Origin: Bacteroidota bacterium
GTDB lineage: Bacteria > Bacteroidota > Bacteroidia > Chitinophagales > BACL12
NCBI GenBank assembly: GCA_016706865.1
Contig: JADJIS010000003.1
Span: forward strand, 1,364,001-1,428,000
Length of the DNA stretch: 64,000 bases
Reading direction: 5' to 3'
Position 1 is the first letter of the stretch; the number at the start of each line of letters is the position of its first letter. The translations under genes were made by a program, and so were the position numbers. Shown one piece after another: positions 15,729 to 25,852 of this stretch. Under the pieces are notes generated by a model. It searched no databases, was not told the origin of the DNA, and was given only the letters and a program-made list of their open reading frames with translations.

Positions 15729-18152
15729 ATGATAAGACCTTTGATTTTAGTTGTTCTGTTAACAGGCACCATTTCCGTATTTTCTCAAACCACAAGTTTT
15801 AATTGTTATGTACCTGATGCCGGTGCAGTAATTCGCGATCATAATACTGATTTCATTTCTTTGGACCTCGAGCTGAATTTTGTTCCGGAAGAAGGTAAGG
15901 TAAGTGGAATTGCTCAATATGTTTTTATACCGATCCAACAAAAGGTGGATTCTGTTTTTTTAGATGCTCCGGGCATTCTGATAGAATATGTATTGCTGGA
16001 TAATTCAAAAACGAAATTTAAAATGGATAGTGCGGGAACAACGGTATTTTTTAATCCGCCATTAGTAAGAAATACCAATCATACTATGACAATTAAATAT
16101 GATGCCTATCCTAAACGGGGTATTTATTTTAATGGCTGGAATAACAAGATCACCGACAGTGAAACAGATCCGAATATAATAAGAAAACAGATATGGACAC
16201 AAGGTCAAGGTACAGATAATCGTTATTGGATACCATCGTACGACGGTGTAAATGATAAACTTCTCAGTTCATTGAAAATTAATTTCCGCTCCGGATATAC
16301 TATTATTTCCAATGGGGAAGCAGGAGAAATTATAAAAAATCAGGATGGAGGCATCACCCAAACATATAAAATGGTACATCCCCACAATGTATATTTAATT
16401 ATGTTGGCAATAGGAAAATACGATCATCTGGATTATCCAAGTAAAAATGGAATTACAACAAAACAATATTATTATCCCGGAACAAAAAGCATAGCCGAAT
16501 TCACCTATAAATATTCTGCTGAAATGATGGATTGGATGGAGATGGAAACCGGATTAAAATATCCCTGGACCACCTATGCAAATGTTCCCGTACAGGAATT
16601 TTTATATGGTGCAATGGAAAACACCACTGCAACTATTTTTTCCGATTATTTTTATCAGGATGAAAAAACTTTTCCCGATAAAAATTATGTAGATATCAAT
16701 GCGCATGAATTAACGCACCAGTGGTTTGGTGATTATGTTTCAGCCTGGAGTAACGCCCATCAATGGTTGCAGGAAAGTTTTGCAACTTATTATGCAAAGA
16801 AATTCAGGGAACATATTAGTGGTGATGATGCCTATCAATGGAACCGCAGAGGGGAAATGAACACTGCTTTTGATGCTGATGGAAAAAACAATTATCCTGT
16901 GGCACACAGTCAATCAGGTTCCTCACGTGTATATCAAAAAGGAAGTATTGTTTTAGATATGTTGCGGTATGTAACAGGTGATGAACAATTCAAAATTGTT
17001 ATCAAAGATTTTCTTGAAAAATACCCCTATGCAAACGTAGAATCTCATGATTTTGAAATGCAATTTATGCGCTCACTTGGCATCAATATGGATTGGTTTT
17101 TTGATGAGTGGATCTATAGAGATGGATTTCCTGAATACACTGTGAATTATTCTTCAGAGGAGAAAAACATAAAAGTATTAGTAAAACAAACACAAAAACA
17201 AAACGAGACCGTACATTTATTCAAAATGCCAATTCATGTGCAGGTGCATTATAAAGACGGATCTTTTGATGATCAATTAGTGTGGATAGAAAAAGAGGAG
17301 ACTACTATTAATTTTAAGAATACTGACGGTCGCGAATTAGCATTTGTTTTGTTCGACCCCAACTCCATGATCTATGCTAAAGTGAAATTTGAAAAACAAT
17401 ATGAGGAATTAAAATTTCAGGCATTTAATGCTCCAAATATGATAGATCGCTACGATGCAATTGTAGCTTTGAGAGCGACTGATATTGAGAAAAAAAGAGA
17501 TGACCTTATAAAATTATATGCAAAAGAAAATTTCCATGCAATAAGATCTGAGATCATTTTCCAATTGAGTAACGACGACAACAAAGGATCGCTTGCAGTT
17601 TTGAAACAGGCACTCAACGATGCCGATGTATTGGTGCGAAGAGCAGTATTAACAAATTTGCAATCCATTCCTTCGAAATTAGAAAAAGATATCATTTCAA
17701 AATTAAATGACTTTAATTACAGCAATTGTGAAATTGCCTTGTATAAACTTTGTACACTGAATCCCAACAAAAAGAAAGAATACTTGGAACTTACCAAAGA
17801 ACTGGTTGGCAGCAATAAAAACATTCGAATTACCTGGCTTGAATTGAATTTTTCGGGGCCTGAAGACAAATCAATAAATGAACTCGTAAGTTACAGCAGT
17901 TCCGATTATGAATTCAGAACAAGAAATTATGCGATCAACTCATTGGTAAATCTCAAATATTGCAATCAACAAGTAGTTGTCAATTTATTTGATGCAGCAT
18001 TATCAACCAACAACCGGCTCGCTTCTCCTGCCAGAAATGCACTCAAAAAATTAAGAGAAACACCTGCTTATGCCGAACTTATCAAAAATTATTACGATCA
18101 GAATTTCTGGGATGAATGGCAAACAAACAAACTAAAACCTATTTTTAATTGA
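15729..18152 (+). CDS. M1 family zinc metallopeptidase
   Basis: 807 residues with a signal peptide (MIRPLILVVLLTGTISVFSQ), so periplasmic or secreted. An N-terminal beta domain is followed by the M1 exopeptidase motif YGAMENTTAT and the gluzincin motif HELTHQWFG with H326, E327 and H330 plus E349 in QESFATYYA (HExxH-x18-E). YQKGSIVLDMLRYVTGD matches the helical part of the domain. The C-terminal ~250 residues form HEAT-like helical repeats. It would trim N-terminal residues from peptides. The gene stands alone; 55 bp separate it from the propeller gene. Confidence 0.93.
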   Translation: MIRPLILVVLLTGTISVFSQTTSFNCYVPDAGAVIRDHNTDFISLDLELNFVPEEGKVSGIAQYVFIPIQQKVDSVFLDAPGILIEYVLLDNSKTKFKMDSAGTTVFFNPPLVRNTNHTMTIKYDAYPKRGIYFNGWNNKITDSETDPNIIRKQIWTQGQGTDNRYWIPSYDGVNDKLLSSLKINFRSGYTIISNGEAGEIIKNQDGGITQTYKMVHPHNVYLIMLAIGKYDHLDYPSKNGITTKQYYYPGTKSIAEFTYKYSAEMMDWMEMETGLKYPWTTYANVPVQEFLYGAMENTTATIFSDYFYQDEKTFPDKNYVDINAHELTHQWFGDYVSAWSNAHQWLQESFATYYAKKFREHISGDDAYQWNRRGEMNTAFDADGKNNYPVAHSQSGSSRVYQKGSIVLDMLRYVTGDEQFKIVIKDFLEKYPYANVESHDFEMQFMRSLGINMDWFFDEWIYRDGFPEYTVNYSSEEKNIKVLVKQTQKQNETVHLFKMPIHVQVHYKDGSFDDQLVWIEKEETTINFKNTDGRELAFVLFDPNSMIYAKVKFEKQYEELKFQAFNAPNMIDRYDAIVALRATDIEKKRDDLIKLYAKENFHAIRSEIIFQLSNDDNKGSLAVLKQALNDADVLVRRAVLTNLQSIPSKLEKDIISKLNDFNYSNCEIALYKLCTLNPNKKKEYLELTKELVGSNKNIRITWLELNFSGPEDKSINELVSYSSSDYEFRTRNYAINSLVNLKYCNQQVVVNLFDAALSTNNRLASPARNALKKLRETPAYAELIKNYYDQNFWDEWQTNKLKPIFN

Positions 18153-18207
18153 AAAACGGCGAAACACTTAAAGCTTAAAGGTATGTGTCATATAAAATAA
18201 GAACCCG

Positions 18208-19278
18208 ATGAAAAAAGAGAAAACACCATTTCACGGAATAAAATTGTTTACAGGAATTGCGCTTTGTATTATTATGACATCTTGCAATAGGCAAGCGAAT
18301 AATGGTGATAAACAAAACGTAATGAAAGAAGAGAAACTATTACCCACTGATTCAAATTTTGAAATTGACCAAACTAACAATCAGATTAGTGGAGTTATAC
18401 CTGCCATATTGCAAGACAGTAGGGGCAATATTTGGTTTGGAACTCAAAATGGTGTGTTTAAATTATCTGAGGACTCTTTACTTCATATTGATGGTTTTAA
18501 AAGTGAATCAGGCCAAGGTATCACCATAGAAGACATTGCAGAAGATAAAGCTGGGAGAATTTGGTTTGCGCATCATCATGGTATTAGCAGTATTAATGGT
18601 AGTTCAGTGACCAATTATTACGAATCAGATGGCTTAATAAGTAATAGCACTTGGTGTATAGAGACGGATGTCAATGGGAATGTTTGGATTGGGACAATAG
18701 AAGGAACTTGTATATTTGATGGACAAAGGTTCACTAAATTTGACCTACCCGAAGGAAAGAAAGATACAACACTTGCTATATCAAGTACAAAAATGGTTCA
18801 TAGTATTCTTGAAGATAGTAAGGGAACAATCTGGTTCAGTACTAATGCGGGTCTATTTTCATATACAAACAAAAAGTTAAAAAATATTTCTGACGAAGTA
18901 GGTGTTCCAACAAATTTTATTAGCAAAATAGTTGAAGACAAAAAAGGTGGATTCTGGGTTTCGACTTCAAAAGGACTTTTTCATCTCAAAGAGAATACCC
19001 TTATCAATATTTCAGATAAGTATTTTGAAGAAAGTAAAGGAACAGGTAGTATAATTGTTGATTACAAGGGTGATGTTTGGTTTAATTGCGGTCGCAGTAT
19101 ATACAGATTAAGTGGAGAAAAACTCACTGAATATCGAATAGAAGAAGGAAATTATGGCCCGCTGACTTTTCAAATTTATGAAGACCAGCAAAAGCGGCTT
19201 TGGTTTGTGGGGTTTGGTGGAGCATATCGTTATGAAAATGACAGATTTATCAATATTACCCAAAATGGACCTTGGTAA
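18208..19278 (+). CDS. Two-component-propeller repeat lipoprotein
   Basis: 356 residues. The N-terminus has a signal peptide ending in the lipobox IIMTSC, so it is likely lipid-anchored. The body is made of Reg_prop repeats with cores such as ILQDSRGNIWFGTQNGVFKL, IAEDKAGRIWFAHHHGISSI and ILEDSKGTIWFSTNAGLFSY, about seven copies, forming a beta-propeller like the sensor part of hybrid two-component systems. No kinase or response-regulator domain is attached, so it may be a stand-alone binding protein. The ligand is unknown. Confidence 0.85.
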   Translation: MKKEKTPFHGIKLFTGIALCIIMTSCNRQANNGDKQNVMKEEKLLPTDSNFEIDQTNNQISGVIPAILQDSRGNIWFGTQNGVFKLSEDSLLHIDGFKSESGQGITIEDIAEDKAGRIWFAHHHGISSINGSSVTNYYESDGLISNSTWCIETDVNGNVWIGTIEGTCIFDGQRFTKFDLPEGKKDTTLAISSTKMVHSILEDSKGTIWFSTNAGLFSYTNKKLKNISDEVGVPTNFISKIVEDKKGGFWVSTSKGLFHLKENTLINISDKYFEESKGTGSIIVDYKGDVWFNCGRSIYRLSGEKLTEYRIEEGNYGPLTFQIYEDQQKRLWFVGFGGAYRYENDRFINITQNGPW

Positions 19279-19328
19279 AAAATACGAACGCATAACAGCA
19301 TATGAGAATAAATGCGCTATAGGCATTA

Positions 19329-19607
19329 TTGCAGGAGACATCATTGGCGACACTTACTTGCCTTTCAATTTTGACTACAAATATTTTACCAGCAGACATT
19401 TATAGTTTTGGTAAAACAATTAATATTAAGACAAACGAACTCAACATTATTTCTAACATTTTTGATTTAAATGGAAACTTAATAATCAGCAGAAAAATTA
19501 CCAATAAGTTGACAATTGTGGATATGGGTAATTATTCGACAGGTGTGTACGTAGTGAAATTAAATAATGATGAGCGCCAATATGTAAAAAGGGTTTTTAT
19601 TGAATAG
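19329..19607 (+). pseudogene. Orphan T9SS type A sorting domain fragment
   Basis: From about 19398 the frame encodes a complete T9SS C-terminal domain (IYSFGKTINIKTNELNII, IFDLNGNLIISRKI, GNYSTGVYVVKLNNDERQ, VKRVFIE), but nothing cargo-like precedes it, and the residues before it look non-coding. It is in a different frame from the propeller lipoprotein upstream. I read it as the 3' remnant of a deleted secreted-protein gene. Confidence 0.65.
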
Positions 19608-19849
19608 AAAACTTGATAATTAGTGCCCTTAACCCACTTGTTCAATCAAAAACTTTGAAAAATGGCTTTGATGAATCGTATCCATGAAACTTTAAATTTT
19701 CAAGTGTCAATTTTAGCAACTATGAGATTTTTCGCTTCGATTGTCGGCCCCCGTACAAAGGCCTAAAGTTGCCGTACTGTACAAAATTTTAACTTTTCAA
19801 CTCCCTATCCACAGAAATTCCTTCTAAATCAACACGTTATCAACATCTG

Positions 19850-19885
19850 ACGCCTAAAATATACAATTTGGTATATTTTATGCGT
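19850..19885. repeat. 15-bp-arm inverted repeat in a 515-bp gene-free stretch
   Basis: Arms ACGCCTAAAATATAC and GTATATTTTATGCGT pair with one mismatch around the loop AATTTG. There is no T-run, so it is not an obvious terminator. Two DnaA-box-like 9-mers lie just upstream: CTATCCACA (19805) and TTATCAACA (19838). The rest of 19608-20122 shows no gene. Confidence 0.5.
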
Positions 19886-20122
19886 TCATAACATGAATAA
19901 TCCCCTGTATTGTAACAATCACGGTACTTTGAGCCTTTTTAGGGCTTGAAGGAGAATGATGTGTTTTCAGTTTTGAAATTATACATTTCGCCATTTATGA
20001 GAACCGCGTGTGTATTACATTTTAGGCAGGTTTTGATACAATAAGCGAAGTTTGTTATTGTCAATTTTTTAATTCCTTTTCAAGTAGGGAAATTAAAATC
20101 CAAATAGTTGACAGGTTCACGT

Positions 20123-21109
20123 ATGAATGAAGAAAAGAGATCTGACAACAGAGGCCGGTGGCTGTACCTTGTACTAATATTCTTACTATTAGGGTTAAAC
20201 GGCTGGTTATTCTACAATGCCTTCCAGAATAAAGAGGACAGGCTGCGAAGTGCTCAACAAATTGAGGAAGCCCGTATACTTTATAGTCAGTTGGAGGTTC
20301 AATTCAATGAATCGAAACGGGAACTGATGGATCAAAAGGGTGATTTTTCTAAAAAAGACAGCCTTATCACTGCTTTAGAGGGCGAACTTGATGCCCGTCG
20401 TAATGAAATTACCACATTGCTGAAGACCTGTAATTTCTTTAATGGAGGTGTTACAAACAATCAAAAAAAGCTTGACGAGGTAAAGGAAGAAATAGTATCG
20501 CTGGAAGTGGATTGCAGCACCTATAAAACGCAACTTGATGAGTTAAATGCCAAATTTTTAGCATTGCAGGAAGATTTTGAAGAACTTACCATACTGTATG
20601 AAAAGGAAGTTAAACGCAGTGAGGAGTTAACTTACGACAGAGATTCCATACTCGACATCGGTGGATTTATTTTGGCGAAAGATATTACGATAACAGGTGT
20701 TCGCAAAAAAGGAAATGGCAATGATTCGGAAGGGCAGAATGCGAAACACACCGACAGGTTAAAGATCTGTTTTGATCTGTTGCCGAATAAATTATCAGCA
20801 GGCAAGGATCAAACATTTTTTGTAAAGATCATCGGTCCAAATGGCAAAACATTATTCAACACCGAAAATGGTTCGGGAGAATTTAATAACAAAGAAAAAC
20901 CGGAGGACAATTTATTCTCTAAAGCAGTTAGTTTAAAATACGATGGTGGTGATGTGGAAAGCCACTGCGTATACTGGGAGCAAGAGGAAGAATTTAAAGC
21001 AGGCTCTTATACTGTTAAAGTATTCCATAACGGTTATATGTCGTCGAGAAGTACTTTCACCTTAAAGAAACCGGTTTTGGAAGATCTGATGTCGCGCATT
21101 GGAAATTAG
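20123..21109 (+). CDS. Membrane-anchored coiled-coil protein
   Basis: 328 residues from the ATG at 20123 (a TTG 15 bp earlier is less likely). A basic N-terminus is followed by one transmembrane segment (about residues 14-34, LYLVLIFLLLGLNGWLFY) and then a long coiled coil (about 40-180, heptads rich in E, L and K). A C-terminal beta-rich domain (about 185-320) ends in SYTVKVFHNGYMSSRSTFTL. The topology suggests a periplasmic rod with a terminal domain. Such proteins are common in Bacteroidota without an assigned function. Confidence 0.7.
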   Translation: MNEEKRSDNRGRWLYLVLIFLLLGLNGWLFYNAFQNKEDRLRSAQQIEEARILYSQLEVQFNESKRELMDQKGDFSKKDSLITALEGELDARRNEITTLLKTCNFFNGGVTNNQKKLDEVKEEIVSLEVDCSTYKTQLDELNAKFLALQEDFEELTILYEKEVKRSEELTYDRDSILDIGGFILAKDITITGVRKKGNGNDSEGQNAKHTDRLKICFDLLPNKLSAGKDQTFFVKIIGPNGKTLFNTENGSGEFNNKEKPEDNLFSKAVSLKYDGGDVESHCVYWEQEEEFKAGSYTVKVFHNGYMSSRSTFTLKKPVLEDLMSRIGN

Positions 21110-21131
21110 TTTTAGATAGAAGTTTTTAGGA

Positions 21132-21161
21132 AAGCCGTGCTGCAAAGTGCGGCTTTTTTTT
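21132..21161 (+). terminator. Rho-independent terminator
   Basis: Stem AAGCCG / CGGCTT followed by eight T, 22 bp past the coiled-coil gene's stop. Confidence 0.7.
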
Positions 21162-21397
21162 CTTGTGAATTAAATGCAACCTTGTAATTAAGCCATTTTT
21201 ATTATTTTAATGCACCTATATATTTAATGTACAGATATAAAACTGAAATTGTTTTAAAATTTACACTTTGTGTATTTATTTCCTGATTTTTTTGAATTTT
21301 GATGTCGTTTGACTTATTTTCACGAGACGAAAACAAAAAAACATAATTTTTGTTAAAAAAAGCATAAGCGATTTAGTATTAAAATTCATCTCAGATT

Positions 21398-22678
21398 ATG
21401 GAAAATATTATTGTAATTATTTTTATTTTAGGTTATCTGGCAATTGCAACAGAACATTTTATTAAAATCAATAAAGCTGCCACTGCTTTGTTAACGGGTG
21501 TTTTGTGCTGGACCATTTACAGTCTCTTTGCATCAGACCAACATTTAGTTGAAATTCAACTTATAGAACATCTTGGGGAGGTTTCGGGAATTTTATTTTT
21601 TTTATTGGGAGCTATGACCATAGTGGAGTTGATCGATTCTCATGATGGTTTTAACATTATAACAAGAAAGATCACGCAAAAAAATAAACGATCACTTTTA
21701 ATTATAATTTCTCTTATTACATTCTTTCTTTCCGCAGTTCTCGATAATTTAACCACGACGATTGTAATGGTATCTCTCCTGAGAAAATTAATAAAAGATC
21801 CAGAGGACAGATTATTTTTTGCCGGTATGATAGTGATCGCCGCTAATGCAGGAGGAGCCTGGTCGCCAATAGGTGATGTAACTACAACTATGTTATGGAT
21901 AGGAGGTCAAATTACTGCTAAAGAGATCATTATTAATTTGATTTTACCAAGCCTTGTATGTATAACCGCACCATTATTATACCTTTCATTTAAATTAAAA
22001 GGAAAAGTAACAACCCCGGATCAAAAACCTGCAAACGCCAAATCAACTTTATCTTCAAAACAACAAATGATTGTCCTGATGTCAGGAATAGTGATCTTAA
22101 TATTAGTACCTATATTTAAAACTGTAACTCATTTACCTCCATTTATGGGTATTTTAATGGGATTAGGTGTTTTGTGGATAATAACAGAAATATTACATGG
22201 CGACAAAGACGAGGCAGAAAAAGGAATTTTATCTGTAACACATGCTCTGCGCAAAATTGATACGCCGAGTATTTTATTTTTCCTTGGTATTTTGATAAGT
22301 ATTTCCGCTTTACAATCCATTGGAGTTTTGGCAAATGCAGCTACATGGATGTCGGCCACTTTAAAAAATGAAAGTTTAATTGTAATGTCTATTGGTTTAC
22401 TTTCTGCAGTAGTTGATAATGTACCTATTGTTGCTGCAGTTCAAGGCATGTATGATCTTAATCAATATCCTACAGATCATTTCTTTTGGGAATTTCTGGC
22501 ATATTGCTCGGGTACCGGTGGTAGTGCTTTAATAATTGGTTCAGCTGCGGGTGTAGCGGCAATGGGAATGGAAAAAATTAGTTTCTTTTGGTATTTGCGC
22601 AAGATAAGTTTTCTGGCTTTAATTGGATATTTTGCAGGGGCATTTACTTATTTATTACAATATCAGATTTTTGGCTAA
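21398..22678 (+). CDS. nhaD: Na+/H+ antiporter NhaD family
   Basis: 426 residues with about twelve membrane segments (ion-transporter superfamily). The N-terminal block GYLAIATEHFIKINKAATALLTG is the NhaD hallmark. LSAVLDNLTTTIVMVSLLRKL and AANAGGAWSPIGDVTTTMLW are the first conserved transport loop, and LLSAVVDNVPIVAAVQGM with GTGGSALIIGSAAGVAAMG the second. NhaD exchanges cytoplasmic Na+ or Li+ for H+ and supports growth in salt and at alkaline pH. It is followed 18 bp later by a CLC-type gene and then mannosylglycerate genes. Confidence 0.93.
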   Translation: MENIIVIIFILGYLAIATEHFIKINKAATALLTGVLCWTIYSLFASDQHLVEIQLIEHLGEVSGILFFLLGAMTIVELIDSHDGFNIITRKITQKNKRSLLIIISLITFFLSAVLDNLTTTIVMVSLLRKLIKDPEDRLFFAGMIVIAANAGGAWSPIGDVTTTMLWIGGQITAKEIIINLILPSLVCITAPLLYLSFKLKGKVTTPDQKPANAKSTLSSKQQMIVLMSGIVILILVPIFKTVTHLPPFMGILMGLGVLWIITEILHGDKDEAEKGILSVTHALRKIDTPSILFFLGILISISALQSIGVLANAATWMSATLKNESLIVMSIGLLSAVVDNVPIVAAVQGMYDLNQYPTDHFFWEFLAYCSGTGGSALIIGSAAGVAAMGMEKISFFWYLRKISFLALIGYFAGAFTYLLQYQIFG

Positions 22679-22696
22679 TTATATTAGCAATTAATT

Positions 22697-24478
22697 ATGA
22701 ATTACCTATCATTACATAAATTTAATATCCTTATTGAGTGGGTAAAATCAAAACTGAACAAAAAACAGTTTCTCCTCTTTTCGAGTGTATTGGTTGGTCT
22801 TTCTGTTGGGCTTGCGGCCATGGTTTTGAAATCATTTGTTCATTATATTTTTTTATTTTCCCAATACATTAGCTCAGGAAATTATAAATATCTGCCCCTG
22901 GTGTTACCACTGATTGGAATTTTATTAACGGTATTAGCAGTAAAATATATTTTGCGGGGAAAAATGGAAAAAGGACTATGGAATATCCATTTTGCTTTAG
23001 CCAAAAAGTCGAGTGATATTCCTAAGGAGCAAATGTATGCTCAAATATTAACCAGTTCGTTAACCGTGGGTTTTGGAGGGTCTGCTGGACTGGAAGCACC
23101 CATTGTTAGTACGGGAGCAGCATTTGGTTCAAATTATTCCAAAACCTATGATCTTGATAAAAAGGAAAAAACACTCCTGCTTGCATGCGGTATTGCTGCA
23201 GGTATAGCCGCTGTATTTAATGCTCCTATTGCAGGAGTTTTATTTGCATTGGAAGTTCTAATAATAGATATATCTATTTCGGCTTTCACTCCGCTAATTC
23301 TTTCTGCTGCCACAGGAGCATTAATTTCAAAAATATTTTTAAATGATGATGTTCTGTTATCATTTCAGTTGCAGCAACCATTTAATTATTTTAATGTACC
23401 ATTTTATATTTTATTGGGGATTCTGGCAGGATTAATTTCGATATATCATGCAAGAACATTTACCAAAATAGAGGGATTATTTAGTAATGCGCCGAAGAAA
23501 AAATATTTAAATGTTCTTATTGGAGGTGTGGCCCTTGCGATGTTACTTTTTATCTTTCCATCATTATTTGGAGAAGGATATCAAAGTATAAAGTTATTAT
23601 CTACCCAACATCCTGAAAATTTATTGGATAACAGCATCTTACAATCCCTGAAAAACAACCAATGGATCGTATTGGCATTTATCGGAGCAATTATATTTAT
23701 CAAATCCATAGCAACAGGATTAACCATTGGAAGTGGTGGTAATGGTGGAAATTTTGCACCTTCATTATTTGTAGGATCCTATCTTGGATTTTTTTTCTCC
23801 AGATGCATTAATATGCTTAACCTGGGTAATTTACCGGAAAACAATTTCACCATCGTTGGAATGGCAGGAGTGTTGAGCGGTTTATATCATGCCCCGTTAA
23901 CAGCAATTTTCCTCATTGCAGAAATTACAGGTGGATACACATTGATGATACCTTTGATGATTGTATCGTCGATCAGTTTTGGTATCTCAAAATATTTTGA
24001 ACCCCTATCCATGGATGCCAAAAAGCTAAGTAAAGATGGCACTCATTTAACCTCCGACAGAGATCAAAATATTCTTACCAAACTGGACACTTCCACACTG
24101 ATTGAAAATAATTTTCACAAAATTTCACCCGAATTAAAATTATCGGGTATGATTGAGATCATTTCAAAATCTCAAAGAAATATTTTCCCTGTAGTGGATG
24201 AGGAAAATAAATTGCTTGGTATCATAACTTTGGACAAAATAAAAGAAATTATATTCCGGACAGATCTTTACGAAACTGTTACCGCCAAAGAATTAATGAC
24301 TTCCCCGATCGCTATCATTAATTTATCGGAATCAATGGAAGATGTTATGCAAAAGTTTGATGAAACCGGCGCCTGGAATCTCCCTGTGATTCAGAATAAA
24401 GTATATTATGGTTTCATTTCTAAATCAACCATTTTATCACATTACAGATTGAAATTGAAGGAGGATGTTATTGATTAG
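22697..24478 (+). CDS. CLC family chloride channel/transporter with CBS domains
   Basis: 593 residues. The membrane part carries the CLC selectivity motifs GSAGLEAPIVSTGAAFGS (gating Glu in GLEAP, with GSAG in place of GREG), AAGIAAVFNAPIAGVLFALE and GSGGNGGNFAPSLFVG. The C-terminal ~140 residues hold two CBS domains (ISPELKLSGMIEIISKSQ and AKELMTSPIAIINLSE) that may sense adenine nucleotides. It moves chloride, possibly in exchange for protons. Placement directly after nhaD suggests a joint role in salt balance. Confidence 0.93.
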   Translation: MNYLSLHKFNILIEWVKSKLNKKQFLLFSSVLVGLSVGLAAMVLKSFVHYIFLFSQYISSGNYKYLPLVLPLIGILLTVLAVKYILRGKMEKGLWNIHFALAKKSSDIPKEQMYAQILTSSLTVGFGGSAGLEAPIVSTGAAFGSNYSKTYDLDKKEKTLLLACGIAAGIAAVFNAPIAGVLFALEVLIIDISISAFTPLILSAATGALISKIFLNDDVLLSFQLQQPFNYFNVPFYILLGILAGLISIYHARTFTKIEGLFSNAPKKKYLNVLIGGVALAMLLFIFPSLFGEGYQSIKLLSTQHPENLLDNSILQSLKNNQWIVLAFIGAIIFIKSIATGLTIGSGGNGGNFAPSLFVGSYLGFFFSRCINMLNLGNLPENNFTIVGMAGVLSGLYHAPLTAIFLIAEITGGYTLMIPLMIVSSISFGISKYFEPLSMDAKKLSKDGTHLTSDRDQNILTKLDTSTLIENNFHKISPELKLSGMIEIISKSQRNIFPVVDEENKLLGIITLDKIKEIIFRTDLYETVTAKELMTSPIAIINLSESMEDVMQKFDETGAWNLPVIQNKVYYGFISKSTILSHYRLKLKEDVID

Positions 24479-24651
24479 AATTGTAAATATAAACTGAAAT
24501 TATATGAATGGCAGTTTGAACATCTGCATACAATAAATATAAAGTATTTTTTTTGCAATCTTGTGTTAATTTTTTATATTTATTTGGATTATTGCAATAT
24601 TTTGTCTAAATTTATATTATTCAATAATTTTTTATCTATAAATTTAAAGAT

Positions 24652-25851
24652 ATGCGCATTGAATTACCAAATTCATTTGAACGTTTCGGGAATGTGATTT
24701 TACATAGCAAACAAAAAATATTTGCCATGGATGCCGGACCCGAAAGTGCGAACAATTTAAGTGAAAAATATTTTGTAGTTAAAAAAATTGCAAATGAACA
24801 GTCGTGGGACATAGAAAAGGATATGGCAATTGTTGTTCCAATAATGGATGAAAAATTAAAATTGTTGGAAGGGGTAATTACGGGCATTCCTCACAGTTGC
24901 ACTATAATAATTGTATCCAATAGTCCAAGAGAAGATTCCGATAGGTTCGAAATGGAAAAAAATGTGGTGGACAATATTTGCCACTTTGCAAAACGCAACT
25001 ATATTATTGTTCATCAAAAGGATCCTGAAATTGCTAAATTATTTGCAGCAATGGGTTATAACGATATTCTTGATGATCAGGAATTAGTAAAAAACGGCAA
25101 GTCGGAGGGTATGCTGATAGGGTTATTGATTGCCCACCTATTAGAAAAAAAGTATATCGGTTATATAGACTCAGATAATTATTTTCCCGGATCAGTATTC
25201 GAATATGTTCGAATTTATTCTTCCATATTTTCATTAGCCAAAACAGATTATACACTGGGTCGTATTTTATGGCATAGTAAACCCAAAGCGATAAATTCAA
25301 ATATTTTATTCAGTAAATGGGGGCGCGTTAGCCGATTAACTAATTTCTACTTAAACAGGTTAATTAGTATTTACTCAGGATTTGAAACCGATATTATAAA
25401 CACAGCCAATTCGGGCGAACATTGCATAAGTATGAAACTTGCAACAAACATGGATTTTGGTGCCGGATTTACTGTTGAGCCATATAATTTTATAAATTTA
25501 TTCGAAAAATTTGGCAATTTCACTAAAAATAATAACCTGGATCTTATTAACAATAAAGTGATAAATATCCATCAGGTTGAATCAAGAAATCCGCACCTAC
25601 ACGAATCGAAAGGGAATGAACATGTTAATGACATGATAGACAATTCGTTAGGCTGCATTTATCATTCTGATATTTGCCCGATTGAACTTAAAAAAGAAAT
25701 ATTAAAAGAATTAAAACGACTTAAAATAATATTGGGAAATGAATTGCCAATAAAAAGAATAATTTACAAGGCACTGAATAATTATAATACCGAAAAAGCA
25801 AAAAATCTTTTTGATCCTGAATTATATGGTAGCGTGCTGGTAAATCCCTGA
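24652..25851 (+). CDS. mpgS: Mannosyl-3-phosphoglycerate synthase
   Basis: 399 residues, close to known MpgS proteins (~390). The start MRIELPNSFERFGNVILHSKQKIFAMD is typical of the family. MAIVVPIMDEKLKLLEGVI opens the glycosyltransferase fold, and YIGYIDSDNYFPGSVFEY holds the metal/GDP-mannose-binding Asp residues. The GT55 enzyme transfers mannose from GDP-mannose to 3-phosphoglycerate, the first step of the two-step route to mannosylglycerate. The phosphatase gene follows after one base. Glucosyl-3-phosphoglycerate synthase is less likely given the MpgP partner. Confidence 0.88.
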   Translation: MRIELPNSFERFGNVILHSKQKIFAMDAGPESANNLSEKYFVVKKIANEQSWDIEKDMAIVVPIMDEKLKLLEGVITGIPHSCTIIIVSNSPREDSDRFEMEKNVVDNICHFAKRNYIIVHQKDPEIAKLFAAMGYNDILDDQELVKNGKSEGMLIGLLIAHLLEKKYIGYIDSDNYFPGSVFEYVRIYSSIFSLAKTDYTLGRILWHSKPKAINSNILFSKWGRVSRLTNFYLNRLISIYSGFETDIINTANSGEHCISMKLATNMDFGAGFTVEPYNFINLFEKFGNFTKNNNLDLINNKVINIHQVESRNPHLHESKGNEHVNDMIDNSLGCIYHSDICPIELKKEILKELKRLKIILGNELPIKRIIYKALNNYNTEKAKNLFDPELYGSVLVNP

Positions 25852-25852
25852 T

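Noticed and set aside
19108..19405. Short frames overlapping the propeller gene's end
   Set aside because: They are shadows of the Reg_prop coding frame.
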